19,908 nt of DNA. Origin: JAJCYE01 sp036260105 (GTDB taxonomy: Bacteria > Actinomycetota > CADDZG01 > JAHWKV01). Below the pieces are notes generated by a model, which was not told the origin of the DNA, made no database searches, and was given only the letters and a program-made list of their open reading frames with translations. The position numbers and the translations under genes are program-made. Within the stretch, counting starts at the first letter, position 1. Each line of letters begins with the position of its first letter. The stretch is taken from contig DATAAN010000208.1 in the NCBI GenBank assembly GCA_036260105.1, forward strand, positions 1 to 19,908. Reading direction: 5' to 3'. Positions 14,124-19,908 of this stretch are shown here, piece after piece.

Positions 14124-14138
14124 GAACCGGAATCACCA

Positions 14139-14176
14139 GGCGCCCATCGGCCGGACAGTGCCCCCGACGGGGCGCC
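14139..14176 (+). other. GC-rich branched stem-loop between the small acidic gene and guaA
   Basis: The outer arms GGCGCCC (14139-14145) and GGGCGCC (14170-14176) can pair, and GCCCC (14160-14164) can instead pair with GGGGC (14169-14173). There is no T-run. It may act as a Rho-independent-like pause or simply reflect GC richness. Confidence 0.3.
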
Positions 14177-14230
14177 GGCGTGGGGCGCAACAGAGGTGGG
14201 GACTTGGTGCGTTAGCCCGGTGAGGGCAGG

Positions 14231-14236
14231 TATCCT
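14231..14236 (+). promoter_or_regulatory. Possible -10 box of a near-leaderless guaA transcript
   Basis: TATCCT (TANNNT pattern) ends 8 nt before the ATG at 14245, predicting a leader of only 1-2 nt. It overlaps the alternative TTG start at 14236, which argues against that start. No good -35 is seen. Confidence 0.35.
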
Positions 14237-14244
14237 TGGGGCAC

Positions 14245-15843
14245 ATGAAGCTCCACGACGAATTCGACACCATCCTGGTCGTCGACTTCGGGGCCCAGTA
14301 CTCCAAGCTGATCGCCCGCCGGGTTCGTGAGTGCCACGTCCTCTCCGAGATCGTGCCGCATGACGTCACGGCCGATGAGATAGCGCAGCGGCGCCCGAAG
14401 GGCCTCATCCTCTCCGGCGGTCCGAGCAGCGTCTACGAGGCCGGTGCCCCCTCGGCCGACGAGCGCCTGTTTCAGCTGGGTATTCCCGTGCTCGGCATCT
14501 GCTACGGGCACCAGCTCATGGCGTCGGCGATGGGCGGGACCGTCGCCAGAGGGACCGAGGGCGAGTTCGGCCGGGCCTCCCTTCGCGCGAGCGGAGGCAT
14601 GTTGTTCTCCGATCTGCCGCTTGAGCAGCAGGTGTGGATGAGCCACAACGACGCGGTCGCCGAGGTGCCTCCGGGCTTCAAGGCCGTAGCGCGAACCGAC
14701 GCCTGCCCCGTGGCCGCGATGGAGGACCCTGAGCGAGGGCTCTACGGCGTTCAGTTCCACCCGGAGGTGGTTCACACGCCGCACGGCACCGAGGTGATCC
14801 GCAAGTTCGTCCAAAGCGCGTGTGACTGCCTGCCCAGCTGGACCTCGGCGGGCGTCATCGAGGCGGTGGTGGAGCAGATTCGGGAGCAGGTTGGGGAAGC
14901 TCGTGCGGTCTGCGGGCTGTCCGGCGGGGTCGACTCGGCGGTTGCCGCCGCCCTGGTCCACAAAGCGATCGGCGACCAGCTGACGTGCATCTTCGTGGAC
15001 CACGGGATGATGCGGGCGGGAGAGGCGGAGAAGGTCGTGGACACCTTCGGGCGGCACATGTCGATCGACCTCATCCACGTCAAGGCGCAGGACAGGTTCC
15101 TCTCCAAGCTCGAGGGGGTCTCCGACCCCGAGACCAAACGCAAGATCATCGGCAACGAGTTCATCCGGGTCTTCGAGGAGGTCGCCTCCGACGTAGGGCT
15201 GACCGAGCGGGTGGCTCCCGACGGCACGCCGATCGCCACCGACGGCACCCCGGTTCGGTTCCTGGTCCAGGGCACCCTCTACCCGGACGTGATCGAGTCC
15301 GGGGGCTCCACCAAGACGGCGGCCGTCATCAAGTCCCACCACAACGTCGGCGGGCTCCCCAAGGACATGAAGTTCGAGCTCGTCGAGCCCCTGCGGAACC
15401 TGTTCAAAGACGAGGTCCGCCGCATCGGCGAGGAGCTCGGTCTGCCGGAGGAGATGGTGTGGCGGCAGCCCTATCCGGGCCCCGGCCTGGCGGTGCGGAT
15501 CATCGGAGACATCACCGCGGAGCGCCTCGAGCTGGTGCGAGCGGCCGATGCGATTGTTATCGAGGAGATCAAGCGGGCAGGGCTCTACAAGCACCTCTGG
15601 CAGTCGTTTGCCGTTCTGCTGACCGTCCGCTCGGTGGGGGTGCAGGGAGACTCCCGGTCCTACGGCCACCCGGTGATCATCCGGGCCGTCACCTCCGAGG
15701 ACGCGATGACCGCAGACTGGGCCCGCCTGGACCACGAGCTGCTCGGCCGGATGGCGAACCGTATCGTCGCCGAGGTCCCCGGCATCAACCGCGTGGCGTA
15801 CGACATCACCTCCAAGCCTCCCGGCACCATCGAGTGGGAGTAG
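14245..15843 (+). CDS. guaA: GMP synthase (glutamine-hydrolysing)
   Basis: GuaA aminates XMP to GMP using glutamine and ATP, the last step of de novo guanine nucleotide synthesis. Numbered from ATG 14245 (532 residues), the class-I amidotransferase triad is C86 (LGICYGHQ), H172 and E174 (QFHPEV). The ATP-pyrophosphatase P-loop is SGGVDS (226-231), followed by the dimerisation domain with RQPYPGPGLAVRI and the C-terminal PPGTIEWE. All are intact. TTG at 14236 would add three residues, but it overlaps a -10-like hexamer. Proximity to guaB3 makes a purine-nucleotide cluster. The stop lies 11 nt before the next gene. Confidence 0.97.
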   Translation: MKLHDEFDTILVVDFGAQYSKLIARRVRECHVLSEIVPHDVTADEIAQRRPKGLILSGGPSSVYEAGAPSADERLFQLGIPVLGICYGHQLMASAMGGTVARGTEGEFGRASLRASGGMLFSDLPLEQQVWMSHNDAVAEVPPGFKAVARTDACPVAAMEDPERGLYGVQFHPEVVHTPHGTEVIRKFVQSACDCLPSWTSAGVIEAVVEQIREQVGEARAVCGLSGGVDSAVAAALVHKAIGDQLTCIFVDHGMMRAGEAEKVVDTFGRHMSIDLIHVKAQDRFLSKLEGVSDPETKRKIIGNEFIRVFEEVASDVGLTERVAPDGTPIATDGTPVRFLVQGTLYPDVIESGGSTKTAAVIKSHHNVGGLPKDMKFELVEPLRNLFKDEVRRIGEELGLPEEMVWRQPYPGPGLAVRIIGDITAERLELVRAADAIVIEEIKRAGLYKHLWQSFAVLLTVRSVGVQGDSRSYGHPVIIRAVTSEDAMTADWARLDHELLGRMANRIVAEVPGINRVAYDITSKPPGTIEWE

Positions 15844-15854
15844 CGGCTCCCGGG

Positions 15855-17111
15855 ATGCGGCGGCGCACCAACCGGCTGCAATTGACGCTTGCTCTGGTCG
15901 CCGTTATGGCGCTGCTGGCCGCGTGCTCGGAAGACCCCACACCTGCCCCCGCCCAGTCACCGTCAGCTCCCGCTCCGGCCAGCGCAACGGCGCCCGCCCC
16001 CGAGTCGCCGGCCGCGGCGCCCACGCCCGCCGCCCCTCTCGAGGGGCCGCCCCGGCTGGACAGCGTCGGGTCGTTCGACCAGCCGATCTATGTTGCCTCG
16101 CCGCCCGGCGACCAGCGGATCTTCGTGGTGGAGCAGGAGGGAAGGGTGGTCGAGATGGTCGACGGCCGGGCCCGGACCCCGGCTTTCATCGACATCCGAA
16201 ACGACGTCGGCTGCTGCGGCGAGCGGGGGCTTTTCTCGATCGCCTTTGCCCCGAACTTCGCTGAGAGCGGCCTGGCCTACCTCAGCTACACCGACCGGGG
16301 CGGGGACAGCCGCATCGAGGAGTACCGGGTGGACCCGTCGGACCCTAACCGGCTGGACCCGGGCACCAGGCGCCTGCTGATCGCCCAGGACCAGCCGTTC
16401 GCCAACCACAACGGCGGCCTGATCGCCTTCGACCCGACCGGCATGCTGATGATCGGCTTCGGCGATGGCGGTTCCTCGGGCGACCCGGGCAACCGGGCGC
16501 AGAACCTGGGGACCTGGCTCGGCAAGCTGCTGCGCATCGATCCCGGCAAGCCGTCCGAGGGCCGGCCCTACGGCATCCCACCCGACAACCCGTTCCTCGG
16601 CCGGGACGGCGCCCGGCCCGAGATCTGGGCGTACGGGCTGCGAAATCCCTGGCGCTGGTCGTTCGACCCGGCCACCGGTGACTTCTACCTGGCCGACGTG
16701 GGACAGAACCGGGTGGAGGAGGTCAACTTCGTTCCGGCGGGCCGTCAGGCCGGAGCCAACTACGGCTGGCCCCGCTTCGAGGGCAATGAGGAGTTCCGCC
16801 CGGAGGTTAGCCTGGACGAGTCGGCGCTCGTCCGTCCCGTCCTGACCTACCGCAACGCCGGCGGCAACTGCTCGGTGACCGGCGGAGGGGTGTACCGGGG
16901 GCGCGTCGCACAGCTGAGGGGCATGTACCTGTTTGGCGACTACTGCGGAGGCGTGGTGCAGGGATTCCGCATCGCCGGTGGCCGGGCCACCGGCCACCAG
17001 ACGTTCGAACGAATGAACACCAGCGGGCTCTCGTCGTTCGGCGAGGACTCCGCCGGAGAGATGTACGTGACCTCGTTGCGGGGAGACGTCTACCGGATCA
17101 CTGCGGGCTGA
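15855..17111 (+). CDS. Lipoprotein of the PQQ-dependent glucose/sorbosone dehydrogenase-like family
   Basis: The 418-residue protein starts with a lipoprotein signal ending in the lipobox L21-A-A-C24, so it should be lipid-anchored outside the membrane. A Pro/Ala-rich tether (about 29-66) leads to a six-bladed propeller of the soluble glucose dehydrogenase type. NHNGG (184-188) carries the expected catalytic base His185, with GFGDGG (201-206), GLRNPWRWSFD (261-271), DVGQNRVEEV (281-290), and the closing GGGVYRG and YLFGDYCGG. This family includes PQQ aldose dehydrogenases, but many members have unknown substrates or lack confirmed PQQ use. It starts 11 nt after guaA with no good ribosome site, so coupling is likely; functional linkage to guaA is doubtful. 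It overlaps the convergent gene by 14 nt. Confidence 0.85.
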   Translation: MRRRTNRLQLTLALVAVMALLAACSEDPTPAPAQSPSAPAPASATAPAPESPAAAPTPAAPLEGPPRLDSVGSFDQPIYVASPPGDQRIFVVEQEGRVVEMVDGRARTPAFIDIRNDVGCCGERGLFSIAFAPNFAESGLAYLSYTDRGGDSRIEEYRVDPSDPNRLDPGTRRLLIAQDQPFANHNGGLIAFDPTGMLMIGFGDGGSSGDPGNRAQNLGTWLGKLLRIDPGKPSEGRPYGIPPDNPFLGRDGARPEIWAYGLRNPWRWSFDPATGDFYLADVGQNRVEEVNFVPAGRQAGANYGWPRFEGNEEFRPEVSLDESALVRPVLTYRNAGGNCSVTGGGVYRGRVAQLRGMYLFGDYCGGVVQGFRIAGGRATGHQTFERMNTSGLSSFGEDSAGEMYVTSLRGDVYRITAG

Positions 17112-17361
17112 CCACCTGCCGCAGGAGGCGGCAGTCCCGCTGCGCGACCCGCTGGCGGATGCGGGTGATCCACTCCTCGCCCGCGTCCACGTTCATGGTC
17201 ACGACCACGACGAGGAACAGAATGGCTCCCAGAACGACGCTTCCGAAGAGCACTGCCAGTCCCAGGCATGCGGCCGAGGCGAAGGCGAGCAGCTGGGTGC
17301 CGAGGCTGGCCGACTGCTGCAGCTGGGTGTCGTCGTCGGCGTAGATCAGGTTCTGGGTCAT
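17098..17361 (-). CDS. Small membrane protein of unknown function (87 residues)
   Basis: The ATG at 17359-17361 follows GGGAGG on the minus strand at a spacing of about 9 nt. A continuous hydrophobic stretch at about 20-57 (LGTQLLAFASAACLGLAVLF and on) could form two closely spaced helices. A polar N-terminus precedes it, and an Arg-rich, amphipathic C-terminal helix (ITRIRQRVAQRDCRLLRQ) follows. No family is recognised. The 3' end overlaps the lipoprotein gene by 14 nt, tail to tail. A divergent gene for a secreted protein starts 174 bp away. Confidence 0.7.
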   Translation of the reverse strand: MTQNLIYADDDTQLQQSASLGTQLLAFASAACLGLAVLFGSVVLGAILFLVVVVTMNVDAGEEWITRIRQRVAQRDCRLLRQVVSPQ

Positions 17362-17416
17362 CGCTTAGGGCCTCCCTGTTGAGCGTCGTTGGTGATGCCA
17401 ACCTATGGGGCCGCGA

Positions 17417-17457
17417 TTACGGAGAGATCCGTGGCATTGCGTAGCCGCTTACGGAGA
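17417..17457 (+). repeat. Direct repeat TTACGGAGA, two copies 32 bp apart
   Basis: TTACGGAGA occurs at 17417-17425 and 17449-17457, a start-to-start distance of 32 bp or about three helical turns. It lies upstream of a TATAAT at 17500. The first copy also belongs to an inverted repeat, ACGGA-gaga-TCCGT (17419-17432). The spacing is that of an activator or response-regulator site, but function is unproven. Confidence 0.4.
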
Positions 17458-17499
17458 TTGCCGGAAAGAACGGGGATGGGCGCCTACCGCCGCGTCGCC

Positions 17500-17505
17500 T
17501 ATAAT
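17500..17505 (+). promoter_or_regulatory. -10 box TATAAT of the small secreted protein gene
   Basis: A perfect TATAAT lies 30 bp before the ATG at 17536, leaving room for a short leader with GGGGAGG (17524-17530). The -35 region is poor (TGGGCG with a 17-bp spacer), consistent with an activator-dependent promoter. Confidence 0.6.
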
Positions 17506-17535
17506 CTGCCTGGAAGTCGAAACGGGGAGGCGAAC

Positions 17536-17841
17536 ATGGCTAAGCCACGTACCGGTTACAGGTTTCTGATCCTGCTGCTTCTGGTTTCGACCCTTCTGGG
17601 TGGATCGGCGCTCGCGGTGCCCCCTGAGGACAACGTCTCGAAGTTCTGCGCCTCGGTGAACGATATGGGGCAAACTCACGGCGGCTGCGTGGCGTCGCTG
17701 ACCAGCGGCAACCTCACCCCGAACATCGCGAACTTCTGCCGTGATCCGGTCGTTCGAGCCGAAGCCGCCGAGCTGGCCGGTGAGGAGGAGGTCAACCACG
17801 GCCAGTGCATGCAGATACTGCGGGAGTTCTTCGGCGCCTAG
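17536..17841 (+). CDS. Small secreted four-cysteine protein of unknown function
   Basis: The 101-residue protein has a clear signal peptide (basic N-terminus, FLILLLLVSTLLGG core, ALA cleavage site near residue 27). A mature part of about 74 residues holds four cysteines (38, 51, 68, 91). The two cysteine pairs sit in a repeated pattern, F-C ... H-G-x-C (FC 37-38 with HGGC 48-51; FC 67-68 with HGQC 88-91), suggesting an old internal duplication or two disulfide loops. The ATG at 17536 is supported by GGGGAGG at 17524-17530 and by a TATAAT at 17500. The frame extends upstream to 17389, but that part contains the promoter. It converges on the next gene with only 3 nt between stop codons. No family is recognised. 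Confidence 0.78.
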   Translation: MAKPRTGYRFLILLLLVSTLLGGSALAVPPEDNVSKFCASVNDMGQTHGGCVASLTSGNLTPNIANFCRDPVVRAEAAELAGEEEVNHGQCMQILREFFGA

Positions 17842-17844
17842 GCG

Positions 17845-18192
17845 TCAGGCTTTCGGCGGTCCCTGCAGCAGACCCAGCGACTTGGTCATCTCGCGGTAGC
17901 CGTCGTCGCCGAGGTGGCGGCGCCAGAGCGCGATGCAGAACTGCTCGACGATCTGCTTGCGGGTCGCGCTGCGCAACAAAGAGGTCTTCTCCGCGTTGCT
18001 GAGAAGGGTCGAGAACAGGCTCTTGTGGGTGTCCGCCGCCCGGTTGCCGATGGAGGAGGAGGGCGCTCCCTTCCGGGCCATCTGCTTGATCGACGCCGCT
18101 TCGCTGCTGCCGTCCAGCAACTTCATGTACTGGTTGATCAGCTTCTCGGCGTCGCCCTCCGCCTGCTTAAGCTTCTTGTCGAAAAAGCCCAT
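17845..18192 (-). CDS. Small soluble protein of unknown function (115 residues)
   Basis: The start is the ATG at 18190-18192, preceded on the minus strand by GGAAGG about 5 nt away. A longer frame reaching 18402 would run through the promoter region and overlap pcrA, so it is rejected. The protein begins MGFFDKKLKQAEGDAEK, has two predicted charged helical parts, then SLLRSATRKQIVEQFCIALWRRHLGDDGYREMTKSLG (about 71-107 by eye) and a Pro-rich end. There is no signal peptide or membrane segment, so it is probably cytosolic. I do not recognise a family. It is divergent from pcrA, separated by 163 bp containing likely promoters for both. Confidence 0.7.
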   Translation of the reverse strand: MGFFDKKLKQAEGDAEKLINQYMKLLDGSSEAASIKQMARKGAPSSSIGNRAADTHKSLFSTLLSNAEKTSLLRSATRKQIVEQFCIALWRRHLGDDGYREMTKSLGLLQGPPKA

Positions 18193-18220
18193 CGGTCCCT
18201 TCCTGTCCGAGCTTGAGCGA

Positions 18221-18251
18221 ATCCTATGACGGGCGGCGCCTGTGGTGTCAC
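18221..18251 (-). promoter_or_regulatory. Possible promoter of the 115-residue protein gene
   Basis: On the minus strand GTGACA (18251-18246) is separated by 19 bp from TAGGAT (18226-18221), 28 bp before the ATG. The spacer is longer than ideal, so the -10 is more credible than the -35. Confidence 0.35.
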
Positions 18252-18343
18252 CGAAGAGCGTGTCCTCGATCGCCGGACGGGATCTTTCTACCCTGAATTG
18301 AAGCCACCGGCCGGTGAACCCGCCGGGGTGTCGTCCGAGCGGC

Positions 18344-18349
18344 GATAAT
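18344..18349 (+). promoter_or_regulatory. -10 box of a probable leaderless pcrA transcript
   Basis: GATAAT matches TATAAT at five of six positions and is followed by exactly six bases and then the GTG start at 18356. No Shine-Dalgarno is present. The geometry is the same as at nnr. A 12-bp palindrome, CACCGGCCGGTG, lies at 18305-18316. Confidence 0.45.
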
Positions 18350-18355
18350 TGACGG

Positions 18356-19908
18356 GTGAGCAGCATCCCCGAATCACTCCTCGACGACTTAAGCGGTCTC
18401 AACCCCCCTCAACGTGAAGCGGTCACCCATGGCGACGGGCCGCTGTTGATCGTCGCCGGCGCGGGGAGCGGCAAGACCGCGGTGCTGACCAAGCGGATCT
18501 CCCACCTGATCAACGAGCGACAGGTGTCGCCCTTCGCCATCCTTGCCATCAGCTTCACCAACAAGGCCGCCGGTGAGGTCAAGGACAGAGTGGCCGGGCT
18601 GGTCGGCCCCGTGGCGCAGAAGATGTGGATCGGCACGTTCCACTCCGCCTGCGTGCGGATTCTGCGCGGCAACATCGCCAGTCTGGGCTACAAGTCCGCC
18701 TTCACCATCTACGACTCCTCGGACAGCGAGCGGCTGCTCTCGTTCGTGATGAAAGACGGCAACTTCGATCCCAAGAAGATCAAGCCGTCGAGCGTCCTGC
18801 ACGCCATCAGCCGGGCCAAGGACGAGTTGATCACCCCGGAGATGTACGCCGACCGGGCGGCGCACTGGATGGACCGCCAGATCGCCACCATCTACGCCGC
18901 CTACCAGCGCCGGCTCCAGGAGGCGAGCGCCCTCGACTTCGACGACATCATCAACCTCACCGTGCGCCTGTTCCGGGAGTTCCCCGAGATCCTCCGGCAC
19001 TACAGGGAGCGCTTCCAGCACGTGCTGGTCGACGAGTTCCAGGACACGAATGGGGCCCAGTTCGAGCTGGTGCGCCTGCTGGGCGCCCCCAACGGCAACG
19101 TGACCGTGGTCGGTGACATGGACCAGTCGGTCTACGGGTTCCGGGGGGCCGACTACCGCAACCTGGCCCGCTTCGAAGAAGCCTTCCCCTCGGCGCGGGT
19201 GATAACGCTGGAGCAGAACTACCGGTCGACCCAGCGCATCCTCTCGGCGGCCAACGCCCTGATCGAGCACAACTCCGCCCGCAAGCCGAAGAACCTGTGG
19301 ACCGACTCGGGGCCGGGGGACCCGGTGGTCGTCCACCTTTCGGGCAACGAGCACGACGAGGCGGCATTTATCGCCATGGAGATCGAGCGGCTTCGGGACA
19401 CCGAGGGGTACCGCTTTCGGGACGCCGCCGTCTTCTACCGGACCAACGCCCAGTCCCGGGTGATCGAGGAGATCTTCACCCGGTTTGGCATCCCGTACCG
19501 CATCGTCGGGGGTCTGAGGTTCTACGACCGGCGGGAGGTCAAAGACCTGCTCGCCTACCTGAGGGTCCTGGTCAACCCGGCGGACACCGTTAGCCTCAGG
19601 CGGATCGTGAACACCCCCCGGCGGGGAATCGGTGACCGCACGATTGCCGAGCTCGAGGGCTACGCCGCCGTCAGCGGCATCACGCTGTACGAGGCGATCG
19701 AGGGCGCCGAGCACAACCCCGCCCTCGCCAAGCGAACGCTGAGCGGCCTGAGAGCCTTCTCCAGCCTCATGAACGAGCTGCAGGCGTACCGGCGGGACGG
19801 GGCGTCGGTCCGGGACATCATCCAGGTGGCGTGGGAGCGGTCGGGCTACATGGCCGAGCTCGAGTCCGAGCGGTCGATCGAGGCGCTGGGCCGGGTGGAG
19901 AACCTGAA
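18356..19908 (+). CDS. pcrA: PcrA/UvrD-type superfamily-1A DNA helicase (3' partial)
   Basis: The gene begins at GTG 18356 and runs off the window; 517 codons are visible. UvrD/PcrA helicases unwind DNA 3'-5' in excision and mismatch repair and in removing replication or recombination blocks. Motifs in order are the Q motif LNPPQREAV (15-23), Walker A GAGSGKT (35-41), motif Ia ISFTNKAAGEV (65-75), motif Ic GTFHS (93-97), motif II DEFQDTN (226-232), motif III GDMDQSVYGFRGAD (253-266) and motif IV LEQNYRS (285-291). Motifs V and VI of domain 2A lie beyond the window end. The start is supported by the near-terminal Q motif and by the -10 geometry rather than by a ribosome site. The closest type is PcrA, but UvrD-like paralogues cannot be excluded without the C-terminus. 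Confidence 0.93.
   Translation, partial: MSSIPESLLDDLSGLNPPQREAVTHGDGPLLIVAGAGSGKTAVLTKRISHLINERQVSPFAILAISFTNKAAGEVKDRVAGLVGPVAQKMWIGTFHSACVRILRGNIASLGYKSAFTIYDSSDSERLLSFVMKDGNFDPKKIKPSSVLHAISRAKDELITPEMYADRAAHWMDRQIATIYAAYQRRLQEASALDFDDIINLTVRLFREFPEILRHYRERFQHVLVDEFQDTNGAQFELVRLLGAPNGNVTVVGDMDQSVYGFRGADYRNLARFEEAFPSARVITLEQNYRSTQRILSAANALIEHNSARKPKNLWTDSGPGDPVVVHLSGNEHDEAAFIAMEIERLRDTEGYRFRDAAVFYRTNAQSRVIEEIFTRFGIPYRIVGGLRFYDRREVKDLLAYLRVLVNPADTVSLRRIVNTPRRGIGDRTIAELEGYAAVSGITLYEAIEGAEHNPALAKRTLSGLRAFSSLMNELQAYRRDGASVRDIIQVAWERSGYMAELESERSIEALGRVENL

Noticed and set aside
14212..15735. Long minus-strand frame opposite guaA
   Set aside because: A shadow of guaA, whose catalytic motifs are complete. 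The same applies to the minus-strand frames opposite the dehydrogenase-like lipoprotein and pcrA.
14985..15854. Upstream extension of the lipoprotein frame into guaA
   Set aside because: It is the +1 shadow of guaA; a lipoprotein signal begins at ATG 15855.
1..19908. Prophage, insertion sequence, CRISPR array or defence island
   Set aside because: No transposase, integrase, regularly spaced repeats or terminal inverted repeats were seen; gene content is syntenic housekeeping plus small accessory genes.

Overview
The window is a GC-rich, gene-dense stretch of chromosome, most likely from a member of the Actinomycetota outside the well-studied genera. The reasons are the third-position G/C bias, the frequent GTG and TTG starts, a GuaB3-type IMP-dehydrogenase paralogue next to guaA, a CIRCE-controlled groES, the nnr-alr-tsaE-tsaB-rimI-tsaD gene order, and several genes whose -10 box lies so close to the start codon that the mRNA would be leaderless. 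No tRNA or rRNA gene, CRISPR array, insertion sequence or prophage was seen.

Region 1 (1-8692, all plus strand) is a housekeeping run: the tail of an unrecognised membrane-anchored protein, glmM (cell-wall amino-sugar synthesis), a STAS anti-anti-sigma protein, nnr (NAD(P)HX repair), alr (D-alanine), a family-4 Fe-S uracil-DNA glycosylase, then tsaE-tsaB-rimI-tsaD, the t6A tRNA-modification genes with a ribosomal-type N-acetyltransferase. Several junctions are overlapped (ATGA at nnr/alr, TGATG at tsaE/tsaB and tsaB/rimI, 8 nt at rimI/tsaD), so translation is probably coupled.

Region 2 (8689-11882) holds a minus-strand FrnE-like DsbA-family protein facing away from groES. A perfect CIRCE element sits between them, and groES ends in a strong palindromic terminator with no groEL after it. 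Then come a minus-strand secreted coiled-coil M23 peptidase with a near-consensus promoter and a plus-strand nitroreductase-family flavoprotein.

Region 3 (11883-15843) contains a terminator hairpin, an AT-rich operator-like inverted repeat, a four-helix membrane protein, GuaB3, a 52-residue acidic protein preceded by a SigB/SigF-like promoter, and guaA.

Region 4 (15855-19908) contains a Glc/sorbosone-dehydrogenase-like lipoprotein, three small uncharacterised proteins (one membrane, one secreted with four cysteines, one cytosolic), and the first 517 codons of a PcrA/UvrD helicase that runs off the window.

Nothing in the window is clearly a new multi-gene system. The points most worth a second look are a beta-clamp-like motif at the end of the uracil-DNA glycosylase, the small acidic protein with its stress-type promoter, the orphan groES/CIRCE locus, the AT-rich operator, the small secreted protein with a repeated F-C...H-G-x-C unit, and the recurrent leaderless architecture.
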